Source of the DNA: Phaeoceros laevis
Lineage: Eukaryota; Anthocerotophyta; Anthocerotopsida; Notothyladales
DNA length: 43,048 nucleotides
Direction of reading: 5' to 3'
NCBI GenBank assembly: GCA_049999765.1
Contig: JBNGIQ010009427.1
Coordinates: 297,029-340,076, forward strand
Shown here: positions 9,738 through 16,805 of the stretch, one piece after another
Position numbering within the stretch: the stretch's first letter is position 1
Layout: each line of letters begins with the position of its first letter
Notes under the pieces: model-generated
Told to the model about the DNA's origin: nothing
Database searches by the model: none
The model's input: only the letters and a program-made list of their open reading frames with translations
Translations under genes and position numbers: made by a program

Positions 9738-9995
9738 GGGCAGCTGCGTTCAGGGACTGTAACATGGACTGCCATGATAAATGGGTATGCTGAGCACGGG
9801 CTGGTCCACAGGCGTTGTATTCAAGTATGGGGCAGGAAGGCCTGATTTTAGCAAACAGTGTTCCGCATCTTTGCCTCCTGAAAGCTTGTGCAAGTGCTGG
9901 TGCTCTACGGCTGCGCAGGCAGCTGCATTCTGGGATCGCAGAACGACACTTCTGGAAGGTGACAGTGCCGACTCCGCATTGTGCCATGAGGCTGT
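9738..9995 (+). pseudogene. PPR relic similar to the 16744 gene
   Basis: Reads VTWTAMINGYAEHGLVHR, then after a small frame slip LYSSMGQEGLILANSV, then LLKACASAGALRLRRQLHSG. This matches one P-L pair of the GRP-tailed PPR gene at 16744 (for example its GLVLANGVTFACLLNACASAGAL), including the same unusual 'EGLxxANxV' spacing. No flanking repeats continue in frame. It lies directly behind the broken HAD gene. Confidence 0.8.
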
Positions 9996-10194
9996 AACGT
10001 TGTCTTTGTGACATTGTGAATAACCCTACCACCATTTCCTCTCTGCAACCTTTGCCCTGCACCCATGTACTCTGTGATAGAAATCCAGCCTCCGTCAATC
10101 TCCCGTGCAAGGTTTCGCAAGTTTGTTAGGGCCAAGATGTACTTGTGCATGAGCCTACAATCAATCAGGGACCGTCATTGTCTTAACAGTGAGC
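9996..10194. other. Intergenic, nothing recognised
   Basis: No gene or structure seen. Confidence 0.4.
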
Positions 10195-10608
10195 GTGGAC
10201 CGTCAGCTGCCGCCAGTAACTTCGCGGTTGGGGCTAGTCCCTGGATGGACAATCCCCGGACGGGGGCTCCCGGTCGCCCGTCGAAATACCTGACGGGGTG
10301 TTCAATTCCCATGTAGTAGTAGTAGGATGATTCTGGTGTTTAGCCCAACTCCACATGGGAATTGAACACCCCGTCAGGTTTTTCGACCGGCAACCAGGAG
10401 CCCCCGTCCAAGGGATTGCAAGCAACAACACCTGGAGCCCTCGTCGAGGGATTGCAAGCAACAACCGGGAGCCCCCCCCGTCCAGGGGCCTTGGTCTACC
10501 TGTTAGGGCTACAACCGCGAAATTGCTGGCAATCTCGCTTTTGGGGCTACAACCGTGAAAATTGCTAGCAATGTGGAGTTGGCTAAACACCATAATCCTA
10601 CTACTACA
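10195..10608. mobile_element. MITE-like inverted-repeat element with nested inverted copy
   Basis: Terminal inverted repeats of about 35-40 bp face each other: TAGTAGGATGATTCTGGTGT and following bases at 10314-10356, and the reverse complement ending ATAATCCTACTACTA at 10571-10606. Inside lies GC-rich, non-coding sequence. Left of the element (about 10250-10314) is an inverted copy of its interior (10353-10405), so GGGGTGTTCAATTCCCATGT is mirrored by ACATGGGAATTGAACACCCC around a 40-base loop. The arrangement suggests two copies inserted into or rearranged with one another. No transposase is present. Confidence 0.75.
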
Positions 10609-10877
10609 AGACAGAAATGAGGAAAACAAAATCAGGGTTTGCTGCAATGATTGTAACACCACCCTGTAGAATGGTCGGATCCTTGTGGCCACAAGGATCC
10701 CATATCTCCATGCCACCTTTGCCAGTGGTGCTTGAACACTTTTGTTCTGGCGATGATTTTAGGGTGAGGTTCCACTAGCCCATCAATCAACGATGACAAC
10801 ACATGCACACCTCCATGCCCTTCGAGTGCCTTCTTCTAACTCATCCATGCACTTCCAGTGACCAAGCATGCCACTAG
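10609..10877. other. Intergenic, nothing recognised
   Basis: No gene supported on either strand. Confidence 0.4.
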
Positions 10878-10971
10878 CCTAAAGGAATCAAAATGCAACA
10901 AGCTTAAGACATCAAGAACNNNNNNNNNNCCTAAAGGAATCAAAATGCAACAAGCTTAAGACATCAAGAAC
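10878..10971. other. Assembly gap flanked by identical 42-bp sequence
   Basis: The 42 bases before the ten N (10878-10919) are identical to the 42 bases after it (10930-10971). This is what an unjoined contig overlap looks like, so the gap and one copy are probably artefacts. Confidence 0.9.
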
Positions 10972-11451
10972 CCACAGAAGATTAGAGATTTAGGATTGGC
11001 GTCAATGGCTTGTAGCTTTTGATTCGTATTTCCGTTCTCCAGCGGCTCAACATTCATGAGCACAAAGTGGGAGTTATGCAGCCATTATAAAAGTCATTAC
11101 TCCAATGCTAAGAGGGAGTTGATGTAGCGATTATAAAAGTCAGTATTCCGATAGAAATAACTGATCTACGGTGATTGCAAACAATCAAGGCACCCGCTGG
11201 TCTGAGGTGCCCTAAACTTGAATTATACGGGCTTGCTATATATCGTTCCAATGCTACCGAGATGTTGGTAGCGTTATCTCGGCACTCTCCATAATGCAAT
11301 CTTGGTTTGAAAAAAAAGTAAGTTAGGTCGAGCTCCACAAGTGTATATATGGAAGTGTAAGCCTGCCCCAAAGTATCCTACTCCTTTGCTTCAAAGTTTA
11401 GATTAAAGTTCTCTTTTCCTAGTCTTTTACGCTGAAAGTTTTAAAAAAGAG

Positions 11452-12433
11452 ATGAAGATGCATATGCCATGGGTTGTAATTTATTGCCTTGTTTTGCTAA
11501 TTAGCATTGTCTTTCTTGCTCTGGCGCGTGATGCTCCACAAGCTAACACCTTGGGGCGAATTAACCTTCACAACGACTATGCCCCACCTGTGTCGCTTGG
11601 ACCAGCAGGCGCTCCTGGAAGCTCACCTCTCCCACTGGCACCGCCAGCAGCCCCAATGCCAGTGTACCAAGAACCACCAAGACCGACTCAAATTGAGAGA
11701 CTTTGGAATGCTAACAAGGCTCCTGACTTCCCCGTCTCATTTCGTAAGTTTGAACATCATGAATTTACTAATTAATTGATAGAATGTTGAGCAAATTGAT
11801 TTTTCCTTCTTCCCTCATTGACAAGTGTTGTACTATGGCAGCTCCAAGTCCTAACATTTGTAGCACAAACATCAATTGGGCAACCACAACCGACCCCAGC
11901 GCAGGATATTGGGCATTGTTTTCTCCGTCCATGATTGCTGACCTTCAAAAACAAGGCATCAACTCGGTCTGCAACGCCACATTCACAGTTTGTTCTTGAG
12001 AGGAAAGTGATTTTGTAGGAGATCCCTACCAATGCACTGTGGTCACCATGAGGACTACTCTACAAGTGTACGGGCAAACCAACCCCCATGCTTGTAGACA
12101 AGCCAAGGCAGGGGTGGTAGATCAGCACGAGTGCGACGCTGATATAGTCCTCTCACCCAAGTCATGGAATTCCATCTTTTGGGATCCTCAAGATGGCTTG
12201 CCAAACATGGCGGAGGTCTACACAGAGTAAGCTCACGACCAATATCATGTGCACCTATTTCATGCATAATATAACTACATGTTGCTGATATGTATATGTC
12301 ATGACTTGGATTTGATAGGGGACCTTGTCTAGGAGATGCCTCCGAAGGTTTTGATGCTGAGTCTCCGGGATCCGAGTATGATGCACCAGGACCCTCAATT
12401 GGGTGGATAGGAGATTCTCCACTTCCGCAATAG
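11452..12433 (+). CDS. Secreted Cys-rich protein of unknown function, with an in-frame TGA
   Basis: Three exons fit by splice phase: 11452-11743 (donor GTAAGTTT), 11842-12226 (acceptor CTATGGCAG, donor GTAAGC) and 12319-12433 (acceptor TTTGATAG). The N-terminus has a clear signal peptide with hydrophobic core VVIYCLVLLISIVFLALA, cleaved near ARDAP. A Pro/Ala-rich stretch follows (around residues 48-80). The rest has seven spaced Cys (NIC, SVC, TVC, YQC, HAC, HEC, GPC) and two Trp-rich pieces, compatible with an extracellular or wall protein held by disulphides. I do not recognise the family. One TGA at 11997-11999 interrupts exon 2 (CS-stop-EESDFVGD). The frame continues for about 114 more codons to a natural stop, so this is either a recent nonsense allele or a sequencing error. 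TGG in that place would restore the frame. Confidence 0.65.
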
Positions 12434-12900
12434 CTAGGGACCTAGGGTGACATTAATTCGGGACATGAATTCTTTTGCTAAGAGTCCTTGGTAAACTTGG
12501 CCAGCCATAACTAGTGCTATTAAAAAGACCCCTGATTTCGAATCTTCGATTGCATTGTACAATTGTGCTACCTAGACTAGTTATTCGATCCCTGATTTCG
12601 AATAGATGGCTCTCTAAGAAAACGGCTACGACAATGGCTAAGACGATGGCTAAGTAGATTCTAGATAAGGGCAGTTACATGACAAAGCTTTTCTCAGCTC
12701 CCGCATCTTTTGTACTGATGCTCACGTAGCTTGGTCTTGAACTCCCTCATTGCCTTCCGAGCCACATTTAGTTATTTGCTGCTCTTTGACTCTTTGAAAT
12801 TTGAAGTGGTGTTGTCTGGACCAAGGTAACAACTGGAACCAATTCACAGCCAAACATCAGCAATGAACCTGGAGATTATACTTGCCGTCATCTTGTGCAC
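12434..12900. other. Intergenic, no gene seen
   Basis: Two copies of CCCTGATTTCGAAT occur at about 12531 and 12590. Otherwise nothing is recognised. Confidence 0.4.
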
Positions 12901-12914
12901 AATTATATTCTTCT

Positions 12915-13140
12915 GCGAAGGGCAAAAAGCTCTGGATTTGGTCAGATACATGCAACAGGAAGGTTTAGCGCCGAATCACCGAATATACGTGGGTGCACTT
13001 CAACGCTCGCAGCAGACTGCCTCCATTGGATGATGAGGATGGAACGGATGGGTTTCACCTGAAAAATTCCTGCCTGCAGCAAACCAGAGCCAATCAGCCG
13101 CATAGAGTTCAGTCAGATGCAGTTCTGGAAGTTGAAAGTA
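12915..13140 (+). pseudogene. PPR relic of the expanded-loop family
   Basis: Reads EGQKALDLVRYMQQEGLAP, NHRIYVGALQ, then after a frame change DDEDGTDGFHLKNSCLQQ and VQSDAVLEVE. This is a P motif followed by an L motif with the same insert type (DxxGxDG...CLxxV) found in the intact paralogues nearby. Stops after IG and missing repeats show it is dead. It points towards the 3' end of the oppositely oriented PPR gene at 13339. Confidence 0.75.
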
Positions 13141-13338
13141 TTGAGCCCCACACTTGGTATTGGTTCCATCACGAAAACGTCCGTCGCAAAACCCAGGAAA
13201 CAGGCTTATACTTGGTAGTATCTTTTTTTTGTCTTTCATTTGCCGCCTTTTCGGCCGTAGGTTTCACCTGATTTGCCATGCGTTGTACTCGGGAGACAGA
13301 GGCTTGGACGATTTAACACAAGCCACCGGGAAGTTTTT

Positions 13339-16300
13339 TTAGACGAGCGCGAGTGTCCTTTCGCGGGCTTCAATAACTGCCTTAGCAACAGCCAGCTTCT
13401 GACTCTGTCCACACAAAACATCTTCCCTCTCTTCATCGGGTATGTCTGGCAACACTAAGGCCAGGGGAGGTAGACATCCTTCTTTCTTCATCTTCATCAG
13501 GATATTTTTGAGAGCTGTGTATATACGTTGGCTTTCAAGGCCTTGATCAGCCACCACAAACACATGAGCAATTCCGCTTACGTCTGTCCACCGGCTCCAT
13601 CCAGGTTGCTTCCATGCTCGTGATATCGTTCTCCTGGCCTGAATCTTCTTGGCCTCATCTACCATGCCAGCAGCCACAAAGATGTTTGACATCAAAATAT
13701 ATGCTGCCACATCATCTGCATTCAACCTCACAGCACTTTCAAAGGCCTGTCGTCCAATCTCAACGTCAACCCACTTTTGACAAGCACCCAGGACACATTC
13801 CCACACTGCACTGTCCGGTTGGAAAGGCATCTTCTTTACTATCTCCATCGCTTTATCCAATTTGCCTGAACGAGCAAGCAGATCAACCAGAGAGGTGAAG
13901 TGTTTCAAAGTTGGGGTGATCCCATAGTCTCTGATCATAGCCTCGAAGTAGTGCTGGCCCTTGTCCACTAGACCCACATGACTGCATACGGTGAGAACAC
14001 AAAGAAATGTGATGCCATGCGGATGTATGCCCTCCTGCTTCATCCTCTCAAACAAGTCAATTACACGCTCACTCTCCCCCTGATGGGCATATCCCGCAAT
14101 CAATGCTGTCCATGCCACAATGTCTCTCACGGGCAACGTTTCAAAGACTTGCTGTGCATCTCCCATGCTGCCACATTTTCCATACATGTCAATTAGACTG
14201 ATCGCCACAAATGAGTCAATCGGCCCCAGGCTAGTTCCCAAGATTTGGGCATGGATGTCCTTCCCTTTCTCCAGTGCTGCCACACTGCCACAGGCCTTCA
14301 GTGCACCAACATATGTTCGAAAATTTGGCACCATACCTTCCTGTTGCATCCTTGCGTACAGATGCAAAGCATCTTCACCCATGTCCATCTGCACATACGC
14401 CATAATCATCGCAGTCCAGGAAACTATAGTGCGGTCAGGCATATCATCAAATACACGTATAGCATCCCCCAGGCTCCCGCATTTTGCATACACATCCACC
14501 AACATGTTACCTACAAACACATCGGGTGCAAACTTCTCCTTCACAAGATTACAGTGAATGGCTCTTACAGTTTCTAGGCATCTTTCGTTTAAGGGCGTCC
14601 CATCATTGCCATTCATATCATCAGATGCGGCCAGTGTCCTACAAGCCATGAGTGCACTGACATATGTTCGTTCATCAGGCAGCACTCCTTCTGTTTGCAT
14701 CTCCTCGTACAGCTGCAAGGCCTCCTCACCTTTGTTCATCTGGGCGTACCCCAAGATCATAGCATTCCATGATACCACATCGCGGAGAGGCATGTTGTCA
14801 AACACCCTCCGAGCATCCTCTAGGCCCCCACATTTTGAATACGCATCCACCAGCACATTCTCTACAAATACGTCGGACTTAGAACTCCTCTTCCTAATAT
14901 TCGAGTGGATGGTTCTCACAGTTTCCAAACACGTTTTCACATGTTTCTGGTAGCTGCCTGTTTTGTCATCCAGTGCTGCCAAGGTACTGCAGGCCTTCAA
15001 TGCACTGACATATGTGCGGTTATCCGGTACCACATCTGCCATTTGCATCCGGGTGAACAATTGCAAAGCCTCTTCACCCTTTTCCATCTGGGCGTACCCC
15101 AAAATCATGGCATTCCAGGACACCACATCACGGTGAGGCATCCGCTCAAACACTTGTCTGGCATCTTCCAGGCTCCCACACTTCGCATAAACATCCACCA
15201 GCATGTTCCCTACAAACACATCGAACTCAAACTTTCCTTTCAGAATATTTGAGTGGATGGTTTTCACAAACTTCAGACACTTTTCTCTCAGAGCTGTGCC
15301 ATCAGCGTTTATCCTTCCTGAAGATTCTGCCATGGCACTGCAAGCCTTCAGTGCACTGACATAAGTTCGACTGTTGGGAATGACGCCTTCCTGTTGCATC
15401 CGGTTGTACAATCCCAGAGCTTCTTCACTTTTGTCCATCTGGGCGTACCCCAAGATCATAGCAGTCCAGGAAACCACATCACGACGAGGCATCCGTTCAA
15501 ATACCCTCCTTGAATCTTCAAGACTCCTACATTTTGCATACGCATCCACCAATATGTTCCCCACGAACACATCCAACTCAAACTTCCCTTTCACGACATG
15601 CTCGTGAATCGCTCTAACAGTATCCAGACACCGTTCTCTCTTTGCTATATCCTCGCCTTCATTCCTCTCTCCAGATTCTGCCATGCTACTGCAAGCCTTC
15701 AGTGCACTTACAAATGTCCGGGCATCAGGTACCACTCCCTCCTGTTGCATGCGGGCAAACAGTTGCAAAGCCTCTTCAGCCTTGTCCATCTGCACGTATC
15801 CCAAGATGAGGGCAGTCCAGCAAACCGCGTCACGACGTGGCATTCTCTCAAAGGCACGTCTTGCATCCACCAGGCTCCTACATTTTGCATACACATCTAC
15901 CAGCATGGTGCCCACATACAAGTCTGTTTCAAACCCACTTCTTATCACCTCTGTATGAATTCGCTTAGCACCTTCCAAGTCCTGCAAACTACTGCATGCC
16001 CTCAACAGGGAAACAAAGGTTTGGGGGCTCGGTTCCACCCTATCCTTCTTCATCTCCTCGTACAGTTTGAGAGCCTGTCTTCCTTGTCCACACTTGCTAT
16101 GTCGAGATATTAGTGCTGTCCAGGAGTACTCATTCCGTTGAGATGATTTCAAGTCAAGAGCGCATCCAGTGGCAGAACCAGTGCCCAATTCAAACCTGCC
16201 TTTAGCAGATTCCCTTGATATGTTTTTTCTTTTCAGTGTCTCTGCCGCCCATTCTGGTGTATTGCAGTCGTCTATGCACACTGCCTCATTGTGGAGACTA

Positions 16301-16374
16301 GCAGCATAAATTTGACAAGCCATGGTAGTAGGTGTTGGCACCCTCCACTGCAACTGTGTGTAGGCTGGTACCAT
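13339..16374 (-). CDS. PLS-class PPR protein with E domains and truncated DYW domain
   Basis: A 1011-residue single-exon frame from the ATG at 16374. Residues about 28-50 (AVCIDDCNTPEWAAETLKRK) match the tail of the PDF motif seen in the 23-kb paralogue, so upstream exons may once have existed. From residue 82 there are seven P-L-S triplets with VVSWxAMILGYAQM and DVFVGNMLVDxYAKCGSL signatures. Four internal L motifs (triplets 2-5) carry a 15-20 residue insert ending CLETV or similar. E1/E2 motifs start near residue 855 (AVWECVLGACQKW), followed by the PG box WKQPGWSRW. The DYW domain is degenerate: LCGQSQKLA replaces LCGHSERLA, removing the HxE zinc ligand and catalytic Glu. A TAA interrupts the V-KN strand before the CxxC. 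Members of this class bind organellar RNA. This one cannot deaminate itself, but could act with a partner or be decaying. Confidence 0.85.
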   Translation of the reverse strand: MVPAYTQLQWRVPTPTTMACQIYAASLHNEAVCIDDCNTPEWAAETLKRKNISRESAKGRFELGTGSATGCALDLKSSQRNEYSWTALISRHSKCGQGRQALKLYEEMKKDRVEPSPQTFVSLLRACSSLQDLEGAKRIHTEVIRSGFETDLYVGTMLVDVYAKCRSLVDARRAFERMPRRDAVCWTALILGYVQMDKAEEALQLFARMQQEGVVPDARTFVSALKACSSMAESGERNEGEDIAKRERCLDTVRAIHEHVVKGKFELDVFVGNILVDAYAKCRSLEDSRRVFERMPRRDVVSWTAMILGYAQMDKSEEALGLYNRMQQEGVIPNSRTYVSALKACSAMAESSGRINADGTALREKCLKFVKTIHSNILKGKFEFDVFVGNMLVDVYAKCGSLEDARQVFERMPHRDVVSWNAMILGYAQMEKGEEALQLFTRMQMADVVPDNRTYVSALKACSTLAALDDKTGSYQKHVKTCLETVRTIHSNIRKRSSKSDVFVENVLVDAYSKCGGLEDARRVFDNMPLRDVVSWNAMILGYAQMNKGEEALQLYEEMQTEGVLPDERTYVSALMACRTLAASDDMNGNDGTPLNERCLETVRAIHCNLVKEKFAPDVFVGNMLVDVYAKCGSLGDAIRVFDDMPDRTIVSWTAMIMAYVQMDMGEDALHLYARMQQEGMVPNFRTYVGALKACGSVAALEKGKDIHAQILGTSLGPIDSFVAISLIDMYGKCGSMGDAQQVFETLPVRDIVAWTALIAGYAHQGESERVIDLFERMKQEGIHPHGITFLCVLTVCSHVGLVDKGQHYFEAMIRDYGITPTLKHFTSLVDLLARSGKLDKAMEIVKKMPFQPDSAVWECVLGACQKWVDVEIGRQAFESAVRLNADDVAAYILMSNIFVAAGMVDEAKKIQARRTISRAWKQPGWSRWTDVSGIAHVFVVADQGLESQRIYTALKNILMKMKKEGCLPPLALVLPDIPDEEREDVLCGQSQKLAVAKAVIEARERTLALV

Positions 16375-16805
16375 GGTGCCTTCGGTCCAGTAGCAACGAT
16401 TGTGGCCTGTGTGAATTCAAACCAACTTCTCACCATCTCTGCGCGAATTCGCTCAGCACCTTCCAAGTCCTGCAAGCTTCTGCCTGCCTTCAAAGGCCAG
16501 ACAGAACGTGCGGGTCACGCCATCGTTTTCATTGTCTCAGACAATCTGAGCTCGTCTTCCTTGCCACACCCGTCATCTGAGTGCAGTCGATCGATTCCAC
16601 GTGAACCCGCACATTCAAACTGGTTCCCAATTCTTTACCTGCTTCCTGGATATGTGGCCTACTTTTTCAGGGTTCTCGGGCGACCATTCAGGCGTCTATG
16701 ACTCTATGCAAAGTGCGTCCTTCTGGAGACTGGCAGCACAAATTTGACAAGCCATGGTACTAGGTGTTGGCCTCCTCCACGGCAACTGTGCGTAGGCAAC
16801 ATGGT
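16298..16805 (-). repeat. About 80-bp direct repeat marking a duplicated PPR 5' end
   Basis: The segment 16298-16379 (at the start of the 13339 gene) recurs at about 16728-16805. Both contain AAATTTGACAAGCCATGGTA and GGTGTTGGC...CTCCAC...GCAACTGTG...GTAGGC. The second copy starts the relic described next, so a gene 5' segment was duplicated in direct orientation. Confidence 0.85.
16395..16800 (-). pseudogene. Duplicated, decayed 5' part of the 13339 PPR gene
   Basis: On the minus strand it reads TMACQICAASLQKDALCIES, then TPEWSPENPEKVGHISRKQ, then CGKEDELRLSETMK (first P motif), then KAGRSLQDLEGAERIRAEMV (first L motif), with stops and shifts between. Each piece aligns in order with residues about 17-125 of the neighbouring gene. 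The relic ends abruptly where the intact gene's 5' region begins. It also lies antisense to the first codons of the + strand gene at 16744. Confidence 0.85.

Noticed and set aside
10355-10568. Open frames inside the inverted-repeat element
   Set aside because: GC-rich repeat sequence open in two overlapping frames; no transposase motif.
15598-16113. Plus-strand frames across the 13339 gene
   Set aside because: Antisense shadows of repeated PPR codons; they recur at each repeat because the repeats are similar at the DNA level.
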